Assembly (NCBI GenBank): GCA_018398815.1
Contig: CM031622.1
Coordinates: forward strand, 11,928,469-11,992,468
Origin: Conus ventricosus
Lineage: Eukaryota > Mollusca > Gastropoda > Neogastropoda > Conidae
DNA length: 64,000 bases
Direction: 5' to 3'
In this document: positions 12,014 through 23,053 of the stretch, one piece after another
How positions within the stretch are numbered: position 1 is the stretch's first letter
Layout: each line of letters starts with the position of its first letter
Translations under genes and position numbers: made by a program
Notes under the pieces: model-generated
Told to the model about the DNA's origin: nothing
Databases searched by the model: none
The model's input: the letters and a program-made list of their open reading frames with translations, nothing else

Positions 12014-12692
12014 GGTTGCCTTGCAGCAAACACCGCACACCTCCTGCCAGAAACAGCGGTCTCTGACATGGCCAAACCTCTGGCATCTGAAGCACCTCAA
12101 TGGGGACGGGACATACAGCTGAACCCGGACGTTCAAGTAACCAACTTTGATGACTGGAGGCAGCACAGGGTTGCAGAATGTCAGAAAGAGGGTGTTGGTG
12201 GCCACTCTTTCCGCACCTTTTTTTACCGTCACCCTGCGCACCTCCGTCACACCCTGGGACGCCAGTTCCGTCTTGATCTCTGCCTCTGAGACACCTGTTA
12301 AATCTCGGCAGTGAATCACTCCTTTCGACGAGTTCAACTGTTTATGGGGAGTCACCCTGATCTCCCTGTCCACAAGCTGTGTTGCCCTCAGCAGCTGTTC
12401 GGATTGTTTTTTGGATCTGCATTGAATCAGAAATGAGCCATTCCGCAATCTTTTGATGGACTGAGGGTCACCTGCTAAACCTTGGAAGCCCTTCTGGATA
12501 GCAAAAGGACTCAGAGCTGAAATGGGTCTTTCCTGCTCCGTCCCTTCCATCACGAGCCAGGAAGCCCAGAAACCTGTCCTCTGTCTTACCTCTGTATCTG
12601 AATCGCTATCTGAATAAAGATCCCCTGAAATAGGGGATGCTGCCTTCCTCTTCTTTCTTTGTGGGGGGGGGGATGTTTTTAGAAAAAGCCAT
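12014..12692 (-). pseudogene. LINE A ORF1, N-terminal part (gag-like)
   Basis: The likely start is the ATG at 12690-12692 (MAFSKN), followed by a frame break in a G/C homopolymer at about 12,662-12,672. The main frame reads MEGTEQERPISALSPFAIQK and continues to GVIHCRDLTGVSEAEIKTEL and CFRCQRFGHVRDRC, a CCHC zinc knuckle. A second knuckle (CGVCCKATHD) is cut by the hAT insertion at 12,007. ORF1 proteins of this type bind RNA and package the LINE transcript. The same domain appears in the plus-strand ORF1 at 63.1 kb. Confidence 0.8.
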
Positions 12693-13440
12693 ATTTATTT
12701 TATTATGTTTCATCTCTCCCTTACCCACCCACCTTGGAGTCCAACTAAGGGGCCAGGGCCAAGAAACCAATGTCTTGACCCCTTCCAGGCTTCAGGAGAG
12801 ACATACGACAAACAGAAACCACCAACCCTATCCCCCTGATCATGCTCAACTCCCGGGAACAGAGAGCTGAGCACTGCAGGCGTTCACTTGGCCAGCAGGG
12901 GAACTGCCTGTCTTGACACAGCCCCAAGAAGGGGAGCCGATTAGTACACCCGGGCCAAAGTGTACTCCCTGTCTAGGAGAGGTCCGAGCCAAAGTGATGT
13001 GTTGAGAGCACCGGCCTCCTCAAGCACTGGCCCTCTCAATCACCAGGATCTCATCCCCCTCCGACACAGGTCGCACCGCACGGCAAACGTGGCGGATCTT
13101 AAGGAGACCACAGAGAGAAAAGGAGGTGTGGAAAAGAAGACTTGAAGGGGAGACGAAGATAGAAAAGGGCCAAATAAGAAAGGCAGAAAACAAGAAAAGG
13201 AGAAAGGCGGGTTACTCTTAGTCAGGATCCTCACCCTTAGCCTATCTGACATGGGAAGCCCTACCAGGGGCATCAACTCCTTACCACGTTACGCTTAGGC
13301 CAGGCAGCATCTCGACTTCACAGGCCTAGAAGCAGTTTGAAAAAACCAGCCTATCTCCAAGTATTGATGCCCCGCCAGCAAAGCCTAAGGGATCACTGGA
13401 CCGCGCAAGCCCTCCGACCACGACAAGGTCGCAACCCCGG
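12693..13440 (-). other. LINE A 5' untranslated region
   Basis: This non-coding stretch lies between the ORF1 start and the resumption of the outer piggyBac-type element. No protein motif is seen. It is GC-richer than the flanks and has no copy elsewhere in the window, because LINE B is truncated before this point. Confidence 0.5.
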
Positions 13441-14049
13441 AGGGATTCAGTGATCTGTTCTTGTTATTTTTTCCCCTCGGTAGTTAGAAGACAAATCTTC
13501 CTGCATTAGATGCTTTCAGTTTAATAAAATTGTTGGAAGTTTGGTTGTTTTGGGTTTTTTTTCCTTTTACAACAAAAGTTAATTATTTAGTGTGCTGAGA
13601 ATATAGGATGACTTTATTTTGTGCCTGAAGATTTAAGAACTTTGTTTAGACTTGAAAAATCACAGCGTTTTCCTAATCCACGACATTCTGTAGGTTCAGT
13701 GAATCCAGGAAAAATTGTTTCAGCGCAGAGAACACTGAAGTAGAACTAGTCTGCTTGTTTGTTTTTTTCCTTTTTCCTCATGTACCAGTTCACTACATAC
13801 AGGAAAAAAATGGCTGTTTTAGATGGAGTGATGTCTGTGCAATTTTTTCATCGAATTTATACAACTGATGAGTTAAAAGGAAATTCGTTATCAAGGTTTC
13901 CTTATGGGGAGTGTGTGTGTGTTGCAGAGTTACCTCACTTGGCATGGTATTCTCACAGTCATGCAGCACTAAGTCATGCAGTAGCCAGTGGGTTAAAAGC
14001 CCGAGTCCTAGACAGGTAGTTTCCCCTTGATACTAAGAACTAGAATTTT

Positions 14050-14903
14050 ACCAGCCGCCGTGGCGAAGTGGTTAACGTCGCGGACTCCCGGCTGGGAGGT
14101 CGTGGGTTCGAATCCCATCAGAAGTCATGTGGGTTTTTTTCTGCCCCGACCGGCTCCTACCCAGAGTTGAGTTTGCTGCGGACTCAGTTGGGAAGACTGG
14201 GACCACACAGTCGAGTTTCATCCACTTAATGGATGCGTTTCTGAGAGTGTTGCTCAAATTTCATGACCAACACTGCAGGTGCCTGTATCTCTCGGGCCTG
14301 GTTGACGCCGGGATATATTATGAAAGGAAGCGTAGAGTACAGCCCTGTCATGTAGTCTCAGACCGAAACGGAAATCCGTAGCATCATCTTAATCATCCTC
14401 ATTCTCATCGATCAGCATTAAAAAAAAGTCTCAAATTCTGTGGCCCTTCATGCCCTGCTCCATGGTGACCTCAATTTCGATGTCCTCTCCACGTCTGTGA
14501 CCTTGGTTTGGTTCCATCGAGGTCACCGGTATCGGCGAGTCCATGGGGGCTGTCGTTGGACGGACGTGGTGGCGCCCTCCGGAGGGAGAGCTCACTCACG
14601 CCGGCTCCGCGACTAAGCAATTATTGTCGTCAGTAGGGGGCTTAGTAGGTGGTGTCCTGCGTATGTTAGATCAGAACAGGCGCCACTGAACACCACCGAA
14701 GTGACTCGGCGGCAGTGCAGTGTCTCCTCCGGTGGGTTGCCTCTTGACGACTTGACATTGACTGCTTCCTGTGGATTGCCGGTGCCGGGGCTGCAGCGGG
14801 GCCGACCGGGCTGTGGCTGTGGACGGGGTGTCGGAATGAGCGGCGTGGGTGCACTGCCTCTGAGGTGGCGCAGAGAGTGGGACAGCAAAAAAAAAAAAAA
14901 AAA
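14050..14903 (+). mobile_element. Long tRNA-headed SINE, young copy 1
   Basis: An 854-bp element. The 5' head is tRNA-like, with box A TGGCGAAGTGG (14061-14071) and box B GGTTCGAATCC (14105-14115) 33 bases apart, followed by a long body and a poly-A tail of about 19. Exact 15-bp duplications (AAGAACTAGAATTTT) lie at 14035-14049 and 14904-14918. A near-identical copy sits on the minus strand at 59449-60288. At over 800 bp it is long for a SINE and has no coding capacity, so it depends on a partner LINE. Confidence 0.88.
14061..14115 (+). promoter_or_regulatory. Internal RNA polymerase III promoter of SINE copy 1
   Basis: Box A-like and box B sequences occur at the spacing found in tRNA genes. 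The surrounding cloverleaf is imperfect, so this is a SINE promoter rather than a working tRNA gene. Confidence 0.75.
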
Positions 14904-14918
14904 AAGAACTAGAATTTT

Positions 14919-15281
14919 CACAGCTGGAAAACTGGTCACAGCTTACATTCAACAACACAATAAAACATGTGACACACTACAACATACGACCATAAATTAC
15001 TTCCATAATGTAATCAAACCACACTGTGCCTCTTTGTTCAGTCTGGGTAGCTGACCATGAAGACCAAACAAGCACTGACAAAGAAGGCCCCAGTCACGAC
15101 TCTCAAGTGGACCAACTTCCTTGACAAGCCGTTTGACTGAACACCTCCTCAGGAAGCTTTGCTTCCCCAAACTGGGTCAGGGCACACAGTGAGGTGGGGT
15201 GGACCTAGGAAGACAGAAGGAAAGCAGACAAGAGTGGCAAACACAGAGGGCAGACGGAAGACATGAAGGAAGGACACCTAC
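14919..15281. other. SRRT intron, nothing recognised
   Basis: Unique-looking sequence between SINE copy 1 and SRRT exon 11. It holds no repeat, motif or coding signal I can support. Confidence 0.5.
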
Positions 15282-15433
15282 AGCCTCCACTTCCTGCTTG
15301 GTGATGGTGGGGGCCAGGTTGCGCAGGAAAATGGAGTTGGTGCGGTGCAGGGGGCGGGGCCTGCTGGGCACTTCCTCCTCCTCTGGCTTGGTGTCCACCT
15401 CTTTCTCCCCCTCCTCCAGCTCCTCTTTGCTCT
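15282..15433 (-). CDS. SRRT: SRRT coding exon 11 (start of RRM-like domain)
   Basis: It encodes [20 protein letters not shown] then [20 protein letters not shown] then [10 protein letters not shown]. The RPRPLH-T-SIF-RN-AP pattern is the conserved entry to the ARS2 RRM-like domain. The acceptor (GACACAG at 15434-15440) has a weak pyrimidine tract. The donor is GTAGGT at 15276-15281. It ends in phase 0, and the next exon should start with the CKRYPGF-like segment, which I do not find in the window. Confidence 0.85.
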
Positions 15434-16754
15434 CTGTGTCAGACATCAGGTCGGTTGGCTCATGTGAGCATATGCAGACATGCTCATAATATGAAACTGA
15501 AAGTATAAATGTGTGTATACATGGGTGAGTTCTGTGTGTGTGTGTGTGCAGACCTGTTTACCCCCAACATTACCTTTCAGTAGTCATGATGACTTGTGTC
15601 AGTAGTTTGGGCTCAAATTTGAGCAACTGTCAGTAGTCGCCACTACTTCTGCAGCATTTGATCTCTTTGGCAATTTTTGAGTCTGGACATACGCGTTTGA
15701 TTGCCTTTGTGAGAGTGTCAGCTGCTGCGAATGGCAAATTATGTTCCACCAAGAATTCGCATATCAGAGCCTCTGACCGTGTCACCTCTAGCTCATCACA
15801 CTGCTGTGTAAAGAAGCCTTGCAGAGTGGATTGTTTTCCTTGGCTCTCTCGAATTGTACGCGTCTGGCACTTTTAACATGTCTAAAACAGTCGTTTTTTC
15901 CGCCATGCACACAGCTGAAGTCTGTGTCACGAACAGTGCACCACACATACGCTTCTCCCATTTTCGATGCCTGTAAATAAGACCACTCCTGTGTATACTC
16001 CTTCCGAAAACGCTGTGCAGGAGGCGGCCGGGCTTTTTTCTTTGGTGGAGAGGTGCAAGGGTCAGTTGATTCACTGGCCTTTTCTTTTTCCCTTTTTGTT
16101 GACATTTTCGCGCGAATCGACTGAGCAGACTGGAGCAGACGAAAGAAACTAGCGCGCATGCGCAAGCAAATCGGAAAATATCAGAATTATCTCCCTTCAC
16201 TTATTTTCGTTCATGATCGTCGCTGACAGCTTTAGTGGCTGATTTTGTTTGTTTGTTTGTTTTTTTCTCCGTAGTTTGAGCCTGTGTGATCGTAGCACCG
16301 TAGCTGAGGACCTATTTTCGTAGAAACTACGGTGAATCCGTAGGGCTAAACAGGTCTGTGTGTGTGTGTGTGTGTGTGTGAAAGACAGAGAGAGAGACCG
16401 ACAGAGAGACAGAAAGGTAAGTGTGCATGCACGCTTCCAAGTGCGTGAGCGCATGTGTGAATCAATCTTTGCATAGAAGTTCAAACATGGCAGTTGTCTT
16501 CTCTTACCCTCTTTCTTCGGTGTGGTGTCCTCCTTGGGTGCAGCAGCTCCATTGGTGACGGCCGCAGCAGTAGTCACCCCCTCAGTACCGGGGGGAAGCG
16601 GTTCCTCTTCCAGGCCTGTCAACATGTCATCTAATGTAAAGCACATCAAGCCAACTTTGTGGCCCGGCTGCACAAAGTAAGGTGGCATAGGGTGTTAGGA
16701 AATGTATACTATTAGCTCCACAAGTAAGGCAGCAATACAACATACACACACACA

Positions 16755-16818
<64 letters not shown>

Positions 16819-18864
16819 CACACGTCTTTGTGTGCATGCGTGTGCAAAGTAGGGGTGGGTGGGTTGATAAGAGAGAAGGGTATATGCAATCACAAATATC
16901 CACACGTATGAGTGTACAAAGCACACCTATGAATCTGTTTCAGGTCAAGATAAAAAAATCGTGAATAAGACTTTATGCAATGGTCACTGCGGGGTTGGCA
17001 ATATTTTTTGTTTCCAACTGACATAAAACAGCTTTCTTTTTTCTTTTTTTTTTTTGGAGCTGGCACAAGACATTCTGTTCCTTCAAAGCAACAGAAATGA
17101 ATGAAGAGACATGTTCACACTAAAAAACCAATAGAGCATGACATGAATGTGAAAAGGTTGGAAGGTATGGGGGGAAAAAAAAAGTGTCATTTTGCCCCTC
17201 ACCCCAGAAGCAAGCGCATACCTGGTGGAGCTGGCTCCATATCAGAATCGGAGCCACTCTCCGACTCCGACTCGCTCTCGTAACTGTACTCCGACTTCTC
17301 TCTGTTGGTCTTCTTTCTCTTTCCTCTCCGTTTCTGTTCATAAACAGCACACAACCATACAGTCAGTTTAAAACAGATTTCATTCACTACGTGTTAAATG
17401 TCCTTGGTCAGAGCTCATTAACCAAGACCATTAATTACATAAAAGAAATGCTTTTTACTCTGTTCATTTGTAGCCTGAAAACTGATTTCTAATTCGTTCT
17501 AGTGGCTCAAACTTTAAGTCCTTCAAGGAAAAAACAACACACTACAAAACAAAAGAAACAACAAAACCAAAAAGGATCGTACACGCTTTTAAACAATGAA
17601 ACAAAAATTAATGAATGAATAAAACCTACCAATCTATTGACCAAAGGTTGTTTTTTTTCTACTGACCAAAGGTTTTTTTTTGGTTTTCTTTTCCACCTTT
17701 CTTTTTTCCTCCTTTGTAATTTAGACACTTTTTGTTAACCCGTTCACTGCCCCTGCACAAACAGCGTTCGAGATGGTTTCTGGAAGGCTGTACGCCGCGC
17801 AAGAAACACCGTTCAAGGTATTTTCATCTTCAAAATTTGGGGAAGAAGGGAGGCAATAAGAAAAACTGGTGTATACAGTAAACTGTTGTAGGGACCCTAA
17901 AGTAAGTTCCTTCCCTTAGACTGGTCAGTGGCTGACCACTACATGCTATTTTTAGATCATGAACTTCGGGAACTTTCGGCCGAGTCATTCTCGGTTCAAG
18001 ATGGCGAGTCAAGCAGGCAGTTTGTCCAGACCTCCCGTTTTCAAGCATTATAATGCACTTGAAGTGCTGCAAGAAGTAATTTGAGATCGTGAAAGCGATG
18101 ACAAAGACTTCAGCGAAGCAAGCGATTTGGAGGAGGAAGAAATGATCACAATCAACACAACCCTCTGTTATCGAAGATTGGTGTTGATGATGAAGCTGAT
18201 CCCAACTTCAAACCGAGCGACACCGGCGGAAGTGGGGCAGAATCGGAGACTGAAGAGTCCATGTTGTCTGCCCCCCACCCCCTCTGTTGTGAGAGGTTGG
18301 GGTGGGAGTCGAGGAAGGGGAAGGGGTTCTGGTCAACAGCAAGGGTCCAGCGTGATGGGGCGTGACAGAGGAAGAGAGCGTGGCGCTCGTCAGTCTGAAC
18401 TTGTTTCAGAAAGGACAGATGCAAGTGCCCAAATCCCGACATTTCCTTGAACAGTAATCTGGGTATCAAGGTCAACATTGACAATTTCCAGCCTGTTGAC
18501 TTCATGGAGCTGTTTTTCAACGGAGACCTGATCAACCACCTGGTCATCCAAACCAACCTCTTTGCTGACCAGTTCCTGGAAGCCCTCCCCAATCTGCCAG
18601 AATTTTCCAGGGCCAATCAGTGGGCGAAGGTCGACGGCACAGAAATGAAGAAGTTCCTTGCTTTGGTGCTGTTGATGGGCACTGTGAGATTGCCGACCAT
18701 AGAACTGCACTGGTAAAAAAAAAATGCTGTACCACATATCACTCAAGGAACCGATTCCAGGCAAATGTTTAACAAGTTTTCTCTTTCTCCCATTTTTCCT
18801 CACTACCTCTCACACCCTCACTGTCTTCTCTTCAATAACATTACAAGTACAGATGATGATGATG

Positions 18865-18923
<59 letters not shown>

Positions 18924-18955
18924 TGTGTGTGTGTCTGGTTTGTGTGTGTGTGTGC

Positions 18956-19025
<70 letters not shown>

Positions 19026-22000
19026 GTAGCGGCATGCAACGCCTTCATTCTGCAGAAGGAACAGGGCAACTCTTGCAAGTCACTGGTGAATTTCCTCAAG
19101 GCGCTCATCTGGCCACGAGGAAAACGAATCCGTTGATGACGTGCGTTTCACAGCCAGGCGTTTCATCTTCTCTATTCCTCCAACATCGAACAAGCAGCGA
19201 CCAACGAGGCCTTGCAAGGTGTGTTCCAAGAAGGGGAGGAGGCGTGACACCCGCTATTACTGCAAGTACTGTCCCTCGAAGACAGCACTGTGCTACCCGC
19301 AGTGTTTCATGGATAACCACACCAAGTTCATTTACTGGCAGTAGTGTGGGATCCTGACCCTTCTGTCCATAGGTTCTGTTGTGTGGTGTGCGACACCAGT
19401 GTATTTTTCAGAAGTTAGTGTGCTTTCATCATCTGTGGTGTGGGCTTTTGCAGCTCAGTCCTATTTTTAGTTGTCTTTTTTTTGTGTTTTTTTTTGTTTT
19501 TTTGGTGTGGTTGGTTTTGCAGTGTTTTATGTATTACTTTATGTGGTGATGGCTTTCTATCACTCACATTTAGTTCATGAGTGAACCAAACTACATATGT
19601 GAAAGAAAACAGACAGAATAACGAATTGGAAGTTAGACTGAGAGTTAGACTGAGAGTTAGTATTGTTTTTGGCGTCATATACTTTACCATGTCAGACCAT
19701 AGCATTCCACGGCAGTTAGTTAGCTCTGCAGGCCGAGATTTTTTGTGGCTAATTGCCTTAAATGATTGACGGGAGATAGAAAGCCGAACTCTTCTTCTTC
19801 TTCCTCTTCTTCTTTCTTAAAACACGTCCGCCATCCTAATTTGATGGTAGCAATGTGGGTACAAACCCGATCGACCGTACTAGATGAGTGATCGACGAAG
19901 ACGATCAGGAGAAGTGATGCAAGATAATGTTCTTATAGCCAGCGACCGCAAGGCACATCAGGCTGTAAGTGATGCAAGGAAAAGGAGAAAACAAAGAGGA
20001 GAAACTCCATAGCAGTGAAGCGGTACGAAGACTGAGGAATGACCGAGATGGCTATTGGGAATAAACAACGCGCCGAGATCGATGGGAATTGGTGGAAATG
20101 GGGAAGAAAATAACGAGAAAGTGGCTGACGCGTGACTACAAGGGTGACGCGTTCCCAAACCCGGCGAGTAAGGGACGAATGGAGAACAATGGGATGAAGA
20201 GAAGTCGTGAGCCGTCACGCCTAGAGCGTGAATAAAATGAAATAAAATGCCATCCATAAGCCTCACGCGGCAATGGTACCCATGGTCGAACGTAAGCCAC
20301 AACAGAGCAAGTAAAGAAGGCAAGCACACAAGCAATCTCTACAAAAAAACAGAAGTATAGGCGAGACAGAGCAAAAACCTGTCCTTGTTAGGCAGGAGGC
20401 CGAGGTTGAATGAGGAACAGGAAGTTTACACCGGTTTCTTCCCTGGCGGAAGTAGTGTGGACGTCACGTGATGGTCTTATTACTGCATTAGAGTTAGTAT
20501 TGTTATTTCATCTCTGCTAAACAAGACCAATTCCCAAGAGGCTTGCAAGATGTGCAGACCGACGCTGTGGATAATGTGCGATTCCCATCTTCTTTCCTGC
20601 TTTACCTAAACTGGAGTGCCCCCTATGATATGGGTCGCAAAACATCATTCTATGGATTGTCAAGCTTTATTGTGAGTACAGATGTTTGTCCTGAAATTCA
20701 GTGGATACTAACACCAGTTTCTGTGCTGTTTCACTGTGATTTTAGTGCTGTATTTTTGTGTTTTACTTTATGTACTGAAAGTGTCTTGCTTTTCAAACAA
20801 AATGTTCATCATTATACATATTTTCAGTCTACTCAACACAAACAAAATCAAACTACTGTGACATCTGGCTGTAGCCAAGGATATAACAAGAAAAGTTCTC
20901 AAGTATCTAAGATATATGTTAAGAATTGAAAGAGCAGTGGGCATAATAGTGAACCTTTCTAAAAATAAAAAAAAAAATTGTGTCCCTTTATACCTGGACT
21001 GTACACACCCCAGAAATAAAGAGATTTATCTTATAAAACAACAATTGTTGGTTGTAAATTCACAGCCAGATATTTACACAAGTGTTCAGTAAACACTGAA
21101 ACCACTTTTTGCTGGGTTTGTATGGTTTTATTTGTTGCTGTGTGGTTATGTATGTTTGCAAAGTATTTTTTTTTATATAAAGTTGCATTATATAATCATT
21201 TATTATACTCAGAATAGCCCTGGGTATAAGAAGAAAACATACCAAAAAATCTAAGAGATATCTCCACAAATAAATGAGCACTGATCAAATTAGTGAACCT
21301 ACCGCATAACAAATTTTGCTCTGGCACACAAAAGTACAAAACTGCCATAAAATAGCGACAGTAAAGGGGTTAAACATAATACAGACACTATCCATCGCCA
21401 CTATTTTCACTATTCTTGCCATTGTTACCATTAGTATCATTACTATTTCGGCTCCCATGATCCCCTCCTTAATGGCCTCGTTTTCATCCAACAGCCATTT
21501 TGCGCCAAATACAAGTGGTTTCTCGTTCTTCGCTTTCATTGTCCTAAATGTTGTTTTTGCCTGAAGAAGACCCAAGAGGTCAAAATGCATTGTGTTTTGT
21601 CCTGTAATCTGTTTGTCTGTATCCTGTGGTGGAAGTAATACCGTTTCTTTAAAAAAAATTTTTAAAAAGTACTATACAATGCCTAACATCACATTTCAAC
21701 AATAAACACACTATTTCACTCTTTACACATTCAGACTGGTAAATTTAAGCATTATTTCCCTCTTTTAAAACACACACAAAAAAACCCTGAATTGGAAGCA
21801 TGCCTTCTGCAGATAAACAGACCCAAAAAAAAAATGCCCAAGGGGACACAACCCATTCAGTATCCCTTACATTTTAAGAGAGGGGATCAAAGAAGAGAGC
21901 TTAAAGACGTTCCAACAGAAAGTCATTCATTTCATGAATCACCAGTACTTGTGCAGAACACTGCCGCTCCTGGCAGGGGTTTTCCTTCTCAGGCATTGGT

Positions 22001-23005
22001 GCACCTGATAAAAAAAACAATGTTCACTTACTCACGCACATACAATCCGACTTAAGGGGAGAATAACATCTCACTTGTTCCTTCTGTTGGCGTTGGTATT
22101 CTTTGGCTTTCCTCTGCAGTTCTTCCTGCTCTGGGGTGATGGCCATCTCCAGTGGCTTCTGCAACACAAGCCAGTGCCAATCACAGATCAACACTGACAT
22201 CATGCTTCTTACGGATTAACACTTAAATCAGATGATCATGTTCCTGGTCACAGTCCTTTTTTTCTTCATTTTGGATTTTGTTCGTTTGTTTGTTTTCTTT
22301 TTTTCAACTTCAGTATGTGGCTTGAATTGAGTTGTGTGTGTGTATGTGTGCATGCGTTGTCCATGTGTATTTCCTTTTAGGGATAACGGAGAGAGACAGC
22401 CTTTGAAAACTGTGCGGAGGGGTAGTGGGTGGGTGGGATGATGTTAAATGGGTCAATACTGACCATTCATGACAGGCAAAAGGCTAGAGAGCAAGGACCG
22501 AAATGTACACTGGTTGAACTACTGGGTCAGACTGAGTTGTGATTTCTTGGTGCTATTTCTTTTCAAGCTTGACAACGTTCAAAACTAGGCTTTCCAGAAG
22601 ATGTTCAGGTGGCCTGTCACAACCACCAATTATACACACACACACAAAATGATACAAGACCTTGCCAGGTACAAGATCNNNNNNNNNNNNNNNNNNNNNN
22701 NNNNNNNNNNNNNNNNNNNNNNNNNNNNNNNNNNNNNNNNNNNNNNNNNNNNNNNNNNNNNNNNNNNNNNNNNNNNNNTAACATAAGGATGCGTGGTGCA
22801 CAGCAACTGAACATGAGTACCCAAAGAACCAGCAGTTACTTCCAGTGATCCATTTAGCCAGTCAAAAGAAGACAAGTTGCAGCGAAAGAGAGAGATGAAT
22901 AAATTAGCCACTAACATCAGTGCAGATCACCTAACACAGCAATTGTGTGCGATTTCCTGACACACGATTCATATTGCTACTATCTGTGTGCCGCTCCATG
23001 TATGG

Positions 23006-23053
<48 letters not shown>

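Larger units (their letters stand above)
725..13440 (-). mobile_element. LINE A: I-superfamily non-LTR retrotransposon, near full length, interrupted three times
   Basis: A minus-strand LINE with ORF1 (gag-like, CCHC knuckles) and ORF2 (apurinic-type endonuclease, reverse transcriptase, RNase H). The RNase H after the RT places it in the I superfamily. Mollusc I/Nimb-type elements are plausible, but the clade is not resolved. The 3' end is a short tail of TTATC repeats (725-737 on the complement). Subtracting the piggyBac, LINE B and hAT insertions leaves about 6.0 kb, the expected full length. The 5' boundary near 13,440 is set by the resumption of the outer piggyBac. No clear duplication flanks it beyond a possible GGAG. 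Confidence 0.85.
184..13996. mobile_element. Outer piggyBac-type element, split by LINE A
   Basis: TTAA occurs at 184-187 and 13993-13996. The termini read CCCACTGCCTACC on the left and, inverted, CCCACTGGCTACTG on the right, as expected for piggyBac-superfamily ends. The left half (188-724) is a diverged copy of 3370-3945. The right half (13445-13992) is a copy of 4323-4844. About 380 bases present between these halves in the inner copy are missing here. No transposase is encoded, so it is non-autonomous. LINE A occupies the middle. Confidence 0.8.
17735..21373 (+). mobile_element. piggyBac element with gutted transposase
   Basis: TTAA at 17735-17738 and 21370-21373 flank ends CCCGTTCACTGCC and, inverted, CCCCTTTACTGTC. 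Between them lie the N-terminal and C-terminal parts of a piggyBac transposase on the plus strand. The central catalytic region is absent, and microsatellite sequence stands in its place. An 822-bp insertion (19668-20489) lies downstream of the transposase, and a LINE micro-insertion lies inside that. It sits in SRRT intron 8. Confidence 0.8.

Noticed and set aside
13040..13276. Short Phe/Leu-rich reading frame in the LINE A 5' region
   Set aside because: Low complexity, no domain, and it lies in the untranslated leader.
14050..14125. Functional tRNA gene
   Set aside because: Boxes A and B are present, but the sequence continues into an 850-bp body with poly-A and a target duplication. The cloverleaf is imperfect, so it is a SINE head.
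16627..19108. Several frames rich in Cys-Val or His-Thr
   Set aside because: They are translations of GT/CA and GA/TC microsatellites.
20136..20335. Minus-strand 125-codon frame as a gene
   Set aside because: It lies inside the 822-bp insertion and has no recognisable domain or conserved pattern.
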